From positions 1-64,000 of the forward strand of contig CAZWBR010000008.1 in NCBI GenBank assembly GCA_964632305.1: DNA of 64,000 nucleotides, in the 5' to 3' direction. This document shows, piece by piece, positions 33,536-41,696 of the stretch. Positions within the stretch are counted from its first letter, which is position 1. Each line of letters begins with the position of its first letter. The notes below the pieces were generated by a model, which had not been told where the DNA came from, did no database searches, and worked only from the letters and a program-made list of their open reading frames with translations. The stretch is from CAZWBR01 sp964632305. Its GTDB lineage: Bacteria; Bacteroidota; Bacteroidia; Bacteroidales; Prolixibacteraceae. A program made the translations under genes and the position numbers.

Positions 33536-34081
33536 TCACCAATATATCCGGATGGTAACGTTGGCCTGAGCATGAAACGGATTAGCCGGATCGTAACGAA
33601 CAGGAACCAACTGGCTCCCGGCGGAGAGCGCCATCGCCCGTCTCTTGTGCTTGGCTGCGGTAATGAAAAACGGGATGCTGACCACATCTGCGATCACCCC
33701 TCCCAGGACAATGAAACCTGCGATATCGGTCTTTGTAGCGTATTCTGAATCCCAGGACGAGTCAAAGGCAACCGCTCCTCCGATCATCATGGCTGTTCCG
33801 GCTCCCAGAAAGACCCAGGCCGCCGTCCGGTTCTTTTGGCTCAACTGCATGAAATACTCCTTACTGCCAACCCGATAGACCGAATCGGACAGTAAAAGAA
33901 AACCGGAAGCAGAGGCAGGAAGGAAGTTCGGGGAAGGACTGCGGGTAAAGGTCGTCAACCGATCCTTTCCGGCCATGCTCAACAGATCGGCGCTGCTTTC
34001 CTGTGCCCATGCCAGCGGATTTGGAATAACGGCCCCACCCCACAATAAAAGCGTAAATATTAGCCTCATTATCTTTTTCAT
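33536..34081 (-). CDS. hypothetical membrane-associated secreted protein
   Basis: From the ATG at 34081 (a TTG at 34096 would add five) the protein has about 181 residues. It starts with a signal peptide ending near LAWAQ (about 24-28). Two hydrophobic segments follow at about 85-105 and 115-140, with glycine-rich patches. No family is recognised. It is a single gene between convergent terminators. A role in the envelope is implied by the signal peptide only. Confidence 0.65.
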   Translation of the reverse strand: MKKIMRLIFTLLLWGGAVIPNPLAWAQESSADLLSMAGKDRLTTFTRSPSPNFLPASASGFLLLSDSVYRVGSKEYFMQLSQKNRTAAWVFLGAGTAMMIGGAVAFDSSWDSEYATKTDIAGFIVLGGVIADVVSIPFFITAAKHKRRAMALSAGSQLVPVRYDPANPFHAQANVTIRIYW

Positions 34082-34327
34082 GACTATTATTTTCAAAGGT
34101 TTAAATACAAGCCATGAACCATATAACTAAATTTACGCCTATTTGGACAAAAAACCAATTCCAACAGATCCACCCCCCGGCAGATCAATCGAAAATCTAA
34201 CCCGGGTCTTCAACTCCATTCTGTCCTAAAACTTTATGATTCGCGGATTAAATTCACCCAATCGGCACCATCCGCGGGAGACGACCCCTTATTCCCGCTC
34301 CTAAACAGACCAAAAAAATCGATAGAC

Positions 34328-34385
34328 TATACCCGATAAGGTATAAAATTCAAATAAATATAGTTTTTATACCCTATCGGGTATA
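34328..34385. repeat. 21-bp arm palindrome with TATACCC motif
   Basis: TATACCCGATAAGGTATAAAA (34328-34348) is the near-perfect reverse complement of 34365-34385, with a 16-bp AT-rich loop. TATACCC motifs also occur at 6587 and 8976. It could be an operator or a stem-loop, and lies downstream of the phytase operon. Confidence 0.65.
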
Positions 34386-34458
34386 AAATAAAAATGGCGC
34401 TGATGCTGAACGGGAAGAAGAAAAAAATCAAAAAATGGCCATTATGATCTGTAACAAA

Positions 34459-34482
34459 AAACCCGGAAGGATTTCCGGGTTT
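34459..34482 (-). terminator. terminator of the phytase gene
   Basis: AAACCCGGAA/TTCCGGGTTT with a four-base loop, followed on the minus strand by TTT then GTTAC. It is about 85 bp beyond the phytase stop codon. Confidence 0.85.
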
Positions 34483-34567
34483 CAAAAAGTACAGCTTCTG
34501 TAAAAAGCCAACCGATAGATACAATCAATAAGAAAAATTAACTACCTAAAAAATCTATTCGTATATA

Positions 34568-35716
34568 TTAATGGAGCATTAGCGGCGGATCAAATTTTAC
34601 CGCTAAAGAATCCCACCGGATCAGCTTAAAATTCTGAGGTGCAGCCTTACCGTTTTCCTTATTGAAACCGTCCTGAACAACCAGTAATCCATTGGGGAAG
34701 AGACTTCCCAACGACTCACTACAGACCTCTAACCCATCTGTCTCCTCGACTCCATCGGTTGTGCCATCGACGATCCGAAAGCTTCCCCGATAGTGATGAG
34801 GCGATTTGCGATCGAAAACGGCATAACTGTGGTTTCCCTGCGAGGAGGCAACCAAATAACCTTCGCCATTTGGCAGGCTAAATATTGCCAATCCCTCGAT
34901 ATCAAAACGGATACTCCGGTTTGAGGCTTCATCGCTTAACGGAAGAAGCACGCCGGCAGTGCTACCGGATGGCTCTGCACTTAATTTCCATATCCCGGCC
35001 TTTTCTTCCCCAATGTAGAGCATCGCCATCTGATCATCGGCAACCATCCCTTCCGTTTGAGAAGCAAATTTCATAGACCGGACAAGCTGACCGCTGATCT
35101 TATCACTATCCGATTTCAATTCCCATTGCTCAACCTCGCCCTCTTTGCTGTTAACCATGACATAATACTTTCCGGAAGAGGGACTCTGATACATACAGAG
35201 TCCGTAAACCTCGCCTTTCATTTTTGACCGGAAGGGTTCGCGATGAACAACTTCAAGGGAGCCATCCCTGGCAATCCGGTATAATTCGACAGATTGGCTG
35301 GAGCGATTGCTTGCTGCCAACACATCAACAGTATCCGACAAGAGCGGGAATCCATAACGGAGATCGGTATTATTAACCAGTCCCACCGGATAGTAGAACA
35401 GTTGGGCTCCCTGCAAATTATAAACCGCCAATCCTCCTTTTTTATCTGTTCCAATGATACGCGATGAATCAGGATCAGTCGGATGGATCCAGATAGCCGG
35501 GTCATCGGCCGAATCTTCATCCGCATCCTGAGGAACAGGAGCCGTTTCAGCATTGGCAGTAACCGTTCTGGTAATTTGCAACGCCATTTTGGACGATCCC
35601 TCATCCCTTCGGCCGCACGAAGCCAACATCGACAAGGTCAACAGGCATGCTCCGATCAGGAAGTATTTTCGTTTCCTGTGATTTACTGCTTCATCCTGAT
35701 TCTGCGCCTTCATCAT
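34568..35716 (-). CDS. beta-propeller phytase lipoprotein
   Basis: From the ATG at 35716 the product has about 382 residues; an earlier start at 35794 lies inside the previous gene and is unlikely. A lipobox (SMLASCG) anchors it. The body is a six-bladed beta-propeller of the BPP type, with the hallmark DADEDSADDPAIWIHPTD block near residues 55-75 and IGTDKKGGLAVYNL soon after. BPP phytases need calcium and release phosphate from inositol hexakisphosphate. It is the last gene of an operon with the purple acid phosphatase and the TonB receptor, which supports a phosphate-from-phytate role. A terminator follows. Confidence 0.93.
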   Translation of the reverse strand: MMKAQNQDEAVNHRKRKYFLIGACLLTLSMLASCGRRDEGSSKMALQITRTVTANAETAPVPQDADEDSADDPAIWIHPTDPDSSRIIGTDKKGGLAVYNLQGAQLFYYPVGLVNNTDLRYGFPLLSDTVDVLAASNRSSQSVELYRIARDGSLEVVHREPFRSKMKGEVYGLCMYQSPSSGKYYVMVNSKEGEVEQWELKSDSDKISGQLVRSMKFASQTEGMVADDQMAMLYIGEEKAGIWKLSAEPSGSTAGVLLPLSDEASNRSIRFDIEGLAIFSLPNGEGYLVASSQGNHSYAVFDRKSPHHYRGSFRIVDGTTDGVEETDGLEVCSESLGSLFPNGLLVVQDGFNKENGKAAPQNFKLIRWDSLAVKFDPPLMLH

Positions 35717-35729
35717 GATAATAAACTGA

Positions 35730-37094
35730 CTATTTGTTTTCAAATTTATGCAGATATTTATCCATATCCTCCTTAGTGTATTTCTCTTTTGCATCTTCAG
35801 GAATAGTGGTCCGTTGCTTGATCAGTGACACCCCTTCCGATTCAACAAACCGGTTAACCCCGTCTTTGCCCTTAATCAGCCTGAATTCGTCATACAGACT
35901 GCCGGCCACCGTAAACGACTGGAAAGTAAGCATATCACCGTCTACCGTAATATTCTGATAAAGCTGAGTTTGGGAGGCTACGCGATCGCTCCAGAAACTG
36001 GTATTCAAACCATACATTTTAGGGCCGGTCACAGAAACAATATACATAGGATTATTCTTCGCATCGGTCCCAACATGTGGCAGGTTAAATCCGCGGCAAT
36101 AGGTATGATCGTGTCCCTGCAACACCAGATCGACCCCGTATTTTTCCAGTATTGGTTTTATTTCATTACGATAACTCTCATTTTCGCGGCCCTGCGAACA
36201 GGAATAAACCGGATAATGGGTGAACACCACGGTCCACTTGCATTTATTGTTCATCAACACCTTCCCGAGCCAATCAAGAATCAGCCGGCCATCCTCGTCG
36301 CTCTCCCCCATAGCCGGTGAATCGACCGAGATAAACCGTACGCCCTGATAATCGAAATAATAAACCCGGTTGCGGAATTCCTCCGAAGGACCATTGGTCG
36401 GAAAATTAAAGATTTGTTTCCAGTGTTTCGAAAAGGTGCGTGGCTGGTTCTCCGGCTTATCATATTCGTGATTTCCCGGCGTAGCCACGCTGGGTTTCAT
36501 ACCGAACATCCATCCACCGGCATAAAAGAATTCACGCCAGTATTCCTCCTGACTGCGACTAACCAGATCACCGGCAAAAAGCATGAAATCGGCATTGGGA
36601 AAATGAGAATAAGCTTGCCGTAATGTCCGCGAACAATAGGATTTGATATCATTTTGTACATCACCGAAATAGAGAAAGGAAAAGGGAGACTGCACACTTA
36701 ATGAGGTTTTAAACTGAAACCATTCGCTCCAGTTTTTCCCGTCACCAACCCGATAGGCATATTTTGTATCGGGTTTCAGGTTACTAAAAACCACCTGATG
36801 TCCCATCGACGAAGTGTTCCCCTCCTCCCATGGAGAACAGGTCCCGGCTACCCGGATCACCTTTTCTTCAAGATCCGGCGCTTCGCTGGTAACCGTAATC
36901 TCTCCCAAAGTGATGGTATCCGAACCAATCGTTCGCCAGGAAACGGCACGCATTGTGGCCGGATCGCCCGGCAGGGTAAGCATAATACGATCGGGATTAA
37001 CGGTTGGCTCGTAAATGACATATTCATTGCTTTGAGCAATCAATTGCAGGACACTGATTGCAAATACAAAGAATAACAAACATGACTTTTTCAT
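35730..37094 (-). CDS. purple-acid-phosphatase-type metallophosphoesterase
   Basis: A secreted 454-residue enzyme with a signal peptide (about 1-20). A fibronectin-III-like N-terminal domain (about 25-130) is followed by a metallophosphoesterase domain with the dinuclear-metal motifs GDVQ (144-147), GDL (175-177), GNHE (207-210), HYP and GHDHTYCR. This is the classic purple acid phosphatase arrangement, acting on phosphate monoesters. It lies 13 bp upstream of the phytase start, so they form a translationally linked pair. Together they could take inositol phosphates down to free phosphate outside the cell or in the periplasm. Confidence 0.93.
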   Translation of the reverse strand: MKKSCLLFFVFAISVLQLIAQSNEYVIYEPTVNPDRIMLTLPGDPATMRAVSWRTIGSDTITLGEITVTSEAPDLEEKVIRVAGTCSPWEEGNTSSMGHQVVFSNLKPDTKYAYRVGDGKNWSEWFQFKTSLSVQSPFSFLYFGDVQNDIKSYCSRTLRQAYSHFPNADFMLFAGDLVSRSQEEYWREFFYAGGWMFGMKPSVATPGNHEYDKPENQPRTFSKHWKQIFNFPTNGPSEEFRNRVYYFDYQGVRFISVDSPAMGESDEDGRLILDWLGKVLMNNKCKWTVVFTHYPVYSCSQGRENESYRNEIKPILEKYGVDLVLQGHDHTYCRGFNLPHVGTDAKNNPMYIVSVTGPKMYGLNTSFWSDRVASQTQLYQNITVDGDMLTFQSFTVAGSLYDEFRLIKGKDGVNRFVESEGVSLIKQRTTIPEDAKEKYTKEDMDKYLHKFENK

Positions 37095-37113
37095 ATGATA
37101 TTATATAAATTTC

Positions 37114-37147
37114 AAACCATCACCGGCAAATAACCCGGTGATGGTTT
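37114..37147 (-). terminator. intercistronic hairpin between TonB receptor and phosphatase
   Basis: AAACCATCACCGG pairs with CCGGTGATGGTTT over 13 bp. The following U-tract on the minus strand is weak, so it may attenuate or process the transcript instead of ending it. Confidence 0.55.
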
Positions 37148-37163
37148 GTGATGTTAATGACTA

Positions 37164-39980
37164 TCAGAAAATATTGACCTTAAGCCCTAACTGGAAACGT
37201 TGGCCATTCTCCAACGAAGAGTAGGTGTACTCCGGCTTCCATTGGTAAGTACGCTGAACCTCATTCAGCAGGTTATTGGCCGAAGCAAAGAGCACCAGCT
37301 TCCGGGTAAGATAAACATCCAGATTGGCATCGAGATAGGAGACCTTGTCGTAATAGATGTTTTGTTGTTCGGTGGCTCCGTTGCTGGTCAGGAAGTCAGA
37401 AGTATAATTATAGGATAACCGGGCATTGAAATGCTTGTTCTCGTACGAAAGAGAGGCATTCACAATATCGTCGGCCGTTCCCGAAAGTTGATATTCACTA
37501 TCGTTATTATCCAGCCAGTTATGGGTCAGATTTGCATAGATGCTGAAATTACGCAGGATTCCGGGCAGGAAATCAAGTTTCTTCTGAAAGGCGATCTCTA
37601 TTCCGGTCAGATTAGCGTTACCGCCATTAGCCGGGGTAAAACTTTCGAATTCCTTCCCTTTAGCTTTGTTGTAACGTTTGATGTAATCGGCTTTTTGTGC
37701 GGCTGTATTATCGGTCCGGGCATTGATCTCTTCCGGGGTAGGCAGATAGGGGGCTACATCCTCCCATGCCAGCTTCTCAATCCGGGTCGTTTCAAAATCC
37801 TTGATATGCTTGAAGAAAATCCCCGCCGAGATCAATCCGGTCGATCCGATATAATACTCTCCAAGCAGATCAAAATTATGGGATAAGGTTGGCTTGATAT
37901 CCGGGTTACCGAAAAAGATCTCCAGGTCATTGATATCGCACTTGGTATAAGGTACGATATCACGGTAATTCGGGCGGCTAATGGTTTTTGAGTAAGCCAA
38001 ACGATAGATATTTTTTGGTGTAGCCGAATATTTCAGGTGGGCGCTGGGCAGGAAGGTGGTATATTCCTTTGCCGCATTCACCTCATCAAACGTTTCGGCC
38101 CTTTCGAAATATTCAAAGCCATGATAATTGACCTTCGTATTTTCAGCCCTGACACCGGTTAGCAGACTCAGTTTGTCGCCAAACTTCTGGGTGGTCATCA
38201 CATAACCGGCATAGATATCCTCCGAAGCGGTAAAGCCATCGGCGATTTCACTATTGTAAAGGGTCACGATTTTCCACTGATCGGTGGGACCGTCAAAACT
38301 GGTATTCTGGCTACCCACCCAGTCAGCAGTAACCGACTGGCCAACAGAATAGTCAGAGCTATTAAACTTATCGCTGACATTCTCCATATTTTGAGCAAAC
38401 TCGTTCCACATCCAGGCCCAATTGGAAGTGCCGGGCGAGGTAGGATCATCATTGGGTTTCCATTTCACGCGCCCAAGCACCTTACGGCTTTTTTCCATGG
38501 TCCTTGCTTTTGCCCCAAACTTGACTTTATTCTCAAACTTACCCTGGCTTAGTGGTAGTTCAAAATTGACCGAATAGAGGAACTGTTCCACATTGGAGCG
38601 ACGGTTTCGCCCTTTAAAACCATCGAGCTCCCAGGTGTCGACCCGATTTTGATCGATGTCGGCCGATGTTCTCCCGGCAATCTGAGCTTCAACATCATCA
38701 ATCCCGAATCCGCTGTCGCCTTTAATGTTGCGCGGATCAGAGTAATCCATTCGGACGGTTTTCTCGTTATAGCTCTGCAACTCGAAGTCTCTGGAATCGG
38801 GTTCATCCTCGATGGATTTAATATAGGCGAAATCCCAATCCATTTTCACGCTGCCAAAAACATGATCGCCCTCAAAAGCCCAGTTATAGATCTTTTTATG
38901 GACCAGATCGCCCCCTTTGTCGTTCGCTCCGGCCAAAACGTGACGTTCCAGTTCAGGATGGAAAACCGGATGCAGCGGATCATAATCGACGTACATATTC
39001 CCGGAATTGTCATCTACCCCGTCATTATCTTCATCGAGCACAATATAGGGTTTACCGGTCAGGTCATTGACGCCGTCGCCGTTGGCATCAATATCGGAGT
39101 CGATCTCTTCTTCGAAGGCCTCCGGATCGTCGAACACCTGCTCAAAGCTTTTAATATCGGAATAGTTCGAAGCCATATTCCAGTTTCCCTTAAAGTCCCC
39201 GCCGATATCATCGATACGCAGGGTATAGGTTTTACGCCAATCCTTATAATCATTGAATATTCCGGTAAAACCAATCGTGTGTTTTTCGTTAAATTTGAAA
39301 TCAAGTCCCAGAGTATAGCTTTGTCTTAGCCGCTCCATCAGGGTCTGTTCGATATTAAGGTATTCGGGCACGAAGTATTCTTCATTACCCACAGTGGTCA
39401 TCTCCCAAGAGGAGTTGTGCCGGTTGGATCCCAGTTTCTGATCATAAATTGAAGCTGAACCGATCAACCCCAGCTTATTATTAAAATACCGGTCCCCAAA
39501 GATGATACTACCATTGTATTGCGGATCATTCGTAAGAACATTATAACCAGCAGCAGTAGAAACAGATAGTCTTCTTTTATAAGGAGCCTTTCGGGTCACC
39601 AGGTTAACAGCGCCGCCGATAGCGTCGCCATCCATATCGGGGGTGATAGCCTTACTCACTTCGATGGCCTGTACCATATCGGCCGGAATAGCATCGACCC
39701 CCACCGAACGATTATCTCCCGTTCCGGGGACCACTGATCCGTTGATGGAGATCGTGCTCTTTGAGGGATCGGTGCCGCGTACACTAATCAACTTAGCCTC
39801 TCCCTGATCATATTGCACATGAATACCAGGAATACGTTTCAACGCATCGCCAATATTCGGATCGGGGAAACTACTCACCTGATCGGATGAGATGACATTC
39901 ATAATGCTTGGGGCGGTTAATTGCTGGTTCAGCGCTTTTAACACCCCCCCCGGCATGGCCTTTGACCACCACTTCGCCAA
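37164..39980 (-). CDS. TonB-dependent receptor, C-terminal part after a frameshift
   Basis: This frame of 938 residues covers the plug and 22-strand barrel of an outer-membrane TonB-dependent receptor: NVISSDQVSSFPDPNIGDALKRIPG starts the plug (about 28-52), ISVRGTDPS follows at 65-73, and the barrel runs to the C-terminal Phe. The first 10-15 residues of the frame are artificial; the true N-terminus is in the next frame at 39871-40317, separated by a run of eight G (39944-39951 on the plus-strand as C). Two acidic calcium-like loops, DIDANGDGVND (296-306) and DEDNDGVDD (316-324), sit in an extracellular loop. With the phosphatase and phytase genes behind it, inositol phosphates are the probable substrate. 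Confidence 0.9.
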   Translation of the reverse strand: MAKWWSKAMPGGVLKALNQQLTAPSIMNVISSDQVSSFPDPNIGDALKRIPGIHVQYDQGEAKLISVRGTDPSKSTISINGSVVPGTGDNRSVGVDAIPADMVQAIEVSKAITPDMDGDAIGGAVNLVTRKAPYKRRLSVSTAAGYNVLTNDPQYNGSIIFGDRYFNNKLGLIGSASIYDQKLGSNRHNSSWEMTTVGNEEYFVPEYLNIEQTLMERLRQSYTLGLDFKFNEKHTIGFTGIFNDYKDWRKTYTLRIDDIGGDFKGNWNMASNYSDIKSFEQVFDDPEAFEEEIDSDIDANGDGVNDLTGKPYIVLDEDNDGVDDNSGNMYVDYDPLHPVFHPELERHVLAGANDKGGDLVHKKIYNWAFEGDHVFGSVKMDWDFAYIKSIEDEPDSRDFELQSYNEKTVRMDYSDPRNIKGDSGFGIDDVEAQIAGRTSADIDQNRVDTWELDGFKGRNRRSNVEQFLYSVNFELPLSQGKFENKVKFGAKARTMEKSRKVLGRVKWKPNDDPTSPGTSNWAWMWNEFAQNMENVSDKFNSSDYSVGQSVTADWVGSQNTSFDGPTDQWKIVTLYNSEIADGFTASEDIYAGYVMTTQKFGDKLSLLTGVRAENTKVNYHGFEYFERAETFDEVNAAKEYTTFLPSAHLKYSATPKNIYRLAYSKTISRPNYRDIVPYTKCDINDLEIFFGNPDIKPTLSHNFDLLGEYYIGSTGLISAGIFFKHIKDFETTRIEKLAWEDVAPYLPTPEEINARTDNTAAQKADYIKRYNKAKGKEFESFTPANGGNANLTGIEIAFQKKLDFLPGILRNFSIYANLTHNWLDNNDSEYQLSGTADDIVNASLSYENKHFNARLSYNYTSDFLTSNGATEQQNIYYDKVSYLDANLDVYLTRKLVLFASANNLLNEVQRTYQWKPEYTYSSLENGQRFQLGLKVNIF

Positions 39981-40317
39981 TAATTTCGTTTTCCGAAAGC
40001 TGAATGTCCAGTTTAATTACCGATTTTTCCTTGATGGTCACTTTCTTTTCAACCGTTTTGTACCCGACATAAGAGACCGACAGAATAAAGTCGCCGGGAT
40101 CCAAACCCAAAATCCGATAATTACCATTATTGTCGGTCACCACCCCTTTCTGCAACGACCTGATAAACACGGAGGCCCCGGGTAATGCCAGATTCTGGCC
40201 ATCGATAACCCGACCAGAGATAATCCCCTTGTTCCCTGCACTTTCTACATCTTCGGCCCGAAGATGTCCCGAAACAAGCAGAGCGATAAACATAAAAAAC
40301 AAGAATACTGATTTCAT
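39871..40317 (-). CDS. TonB-dependent receptor, N-terminal part before a frameshift
   Basis: The 148-codon frame has a signal peptide (about 1-21, ending HLRA), a carboxypeptidase-regulatory-like domain (about 30-115; GRVIDGQNLALPGASVFI, YRILGLDPGDF) and then the start of the receptor (IIGEVVVKGHAGG) before it leaves the frame. Removal of one G from the run of eight, or addition of two, would join it to the barrel part as a single gene, 37164-40317. It may be a sequencing error, a pseudogene or a phase switch. The start codon lies only 20 bp from the IS left end, so the native promoter has been cut off. Confidence 0.8.
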   Translation of the reverse strand: MKSVFLFFMFIALLVSGHLRAEDVESAGNKGIISGRVIDGQNLALPGASVFIRSLQKGVVTDNNGNYRILGLDPGDFILSVSYVGYKTVEKKVTIKEKSVIKLDIQLSENEIIGEVVVKGHAGGGVKSAEPAINRPKHYECHLIRSGE

Positions 40318-40337
40318 AGATTGATAGATTTCATTAC

Positions 40338-41640
40338 TGTCCCATTAAAATCTAAAAAAGTTCTTTGTAAAGCTTGAATTTTAGTTAGTTATAGCAGTTT
40401 TTCGATTAAACGGATTTCAATTTGCATTTTGCAATCTTAAAGATATTTGCAAATGCATAAGGATAAATACGTTTTTGCTCAATTAGTATCCTTTCTGGAT
40501 AGGAATAAGTTTAACTATATCGTTCGCAAGTACAATGGAGACAAATACGTGAAGCATTTCACTTGTTGGAACCAACTGCTTTCTCTGATGTTCGGACAAC
40601 TGTCAAATCGTGAAAGTCTTAGAGATTTGATTGTCGCACTTGATGCTCATCACTCCAAATCTTATCATTTGGGCTTGGGCAAGAATATTTCAAAATCATC
40701 CTTGGCCAGAGCCAATCAAGACAGGGACTATCACATCTTTGAAGAGTATGCTTACTATTTGGTAAACGAAGCCAGGCAGAAGCGGGTTGCTGATATCTTC
40801 AAGCTTGAAGGCAATGTCTATGCTTTTGATTCAACGACGATTGACTTGTGCCTTTCCGTATTCTGGTGGGCGAAGTTCCGTAAGAAAAAAGGAGGAATCA
40901 AAGTACATACATTATATGATGTGGAGACACAGATACCAGCATTTTTCCATATCACGGAAGCTTCTGTTCACGACTCTACAGCAATGAAAGAAATACCTTA
41001 TGAATCAGGCTCATATTACATATTTGACCGTGCTTATAATCACTTCAAGATGTTGCATAAGATTCATCAAATAGGAGCTTTCTTTGTTCTAAGGGCCAAA
41101 AAGAACCTTCAATACAAGATTATCAAATGGAAACGAAGATTGCCCAAAAACGTACTTTCAGATGTAATGATTGAATTAACAGGATTTTATCCCAAACAAT
41201 ACTATCCAGAACAACTTAGATTGGTCAGATATTGGGATGAGGAACAAAAGCGTGAGCTTGTATTCTTAACCAATGCGAGGCACATTTCTGCACTTCAAGT
41301 TGCTGAACTTTACAAGAACCGCTGGCAAGTCGAGCTTTTCTTCAAGTGGTTAAAGCAACATCTAAGAATCAAGAAATTCTGGGGAACTACTGAAAATGCG
41401 GTTCGGATTCAAATCTACGCCGCCATGTGCACTTACTGCTTGGTGGCAATTGTCCAAAAAGACATGCAACTTGATAGAAGTACATATGAGGTCTTGCAGA
41501 TACTGAGCATATCTTTAACAGATAAGACTCACCTTCGAGACTTATTTGACAGAACTAAATTTCAAAATGACAATGAACGTTTTAGGCTTAATGAGCCAAA
41601 TTTGTTTAATTTTTAATAACGTCCCAATTTTAATGGGACA
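40338..41640. mobile_element. IS4-family insertion sequence
   Basis: The element of about 1.3 kb is bounded by inverted repeats TGTCCCATTAAAAT (40338-40351) and its complement ATTTTAATGGGACA (41627-41640). It contains one transposase gene in the plus sense. A target-site duplication is not evident, because TTAC on the left and CTAG on the right do not match; the exact outer ends could be a few bases different. Its left end is 20 bp before the start of the TonB receptor gene, and its right end is 56 bp before the stop of the minus-strand glycosyltransferase. Confidence 0.85.
40453..41616 (+). CDS. IS4-family transposase (DUF4372 N-terminal domain)
   Basis: From the ATG at 40453 (a TTG at 40447 would add two) the protein has about 387 residues. 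The N-terminal FAQLVSFLDRNKFNYIV stretch is the DUF4372 type, and the catalytic triad of the IS4 DDE fold is visible: Asp in YAFDSTT, Asp in YIFDRAY, and Glu in QVELFFKW with the YREK-like KNRW beforehand. It appears full-length and uninterrupted, so the element could be active. It is not part of the flanking operons. Confidence 0.93.
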   Translation: MHKDKYVFAQLVSFLDRNKFNYIVRKYNGDKYVKHFTCWNQLLSLMFGQLSNRESLRDLIVALDAHHSKSYHLGLGKNISKSSLARANQDRDYHIFEEYAYYLVNEARQKRVADIFKLEGNVYAFDSTTIDLCLSVFWWAKFRKKKGGIKVHTLYDVETQIPAFFHITEASVHDSTAMKEIPYESGSYYIFDRAYNHFKMLHKIHQIGAFFVLRAKKNLQYKIIKWKRRLPKNVLSDVMIELTGFYPKQYYPEQLRLVRYWDEEQKRELVFLTNARHISALQVAELYKNRWQVELFFKWLKQHLRIKKFWGTTENAVRIQIYAAMCTYCLVAIVQKDMQLDRSTYEVLQILSISLTDKTHLRDLFDRTKFQNDNERFRLNEPNLFNF

Positions 41641-41696
41641 CTAGTGAAATACTAATTCAATTTAAAAATGAATAATATTTTAATAGTTCGCATTCT

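Larger units (their letters stand above)
34097..34567. other. intergenic region with palindrome and terminator
   Basis: No gene is seen. A long palindrome (34328-34385) and the minus-strand terminator of the phytase gene (34459-34482) account for most of the structure. Confidence 0.6.

Noticed and set aside
40330..41650. target-site duplication of the IS4 element
   Set aside because: The flanks (ATTAC and CTAGT) do not match; the ends may be a few bases off or the duplication has been lost.
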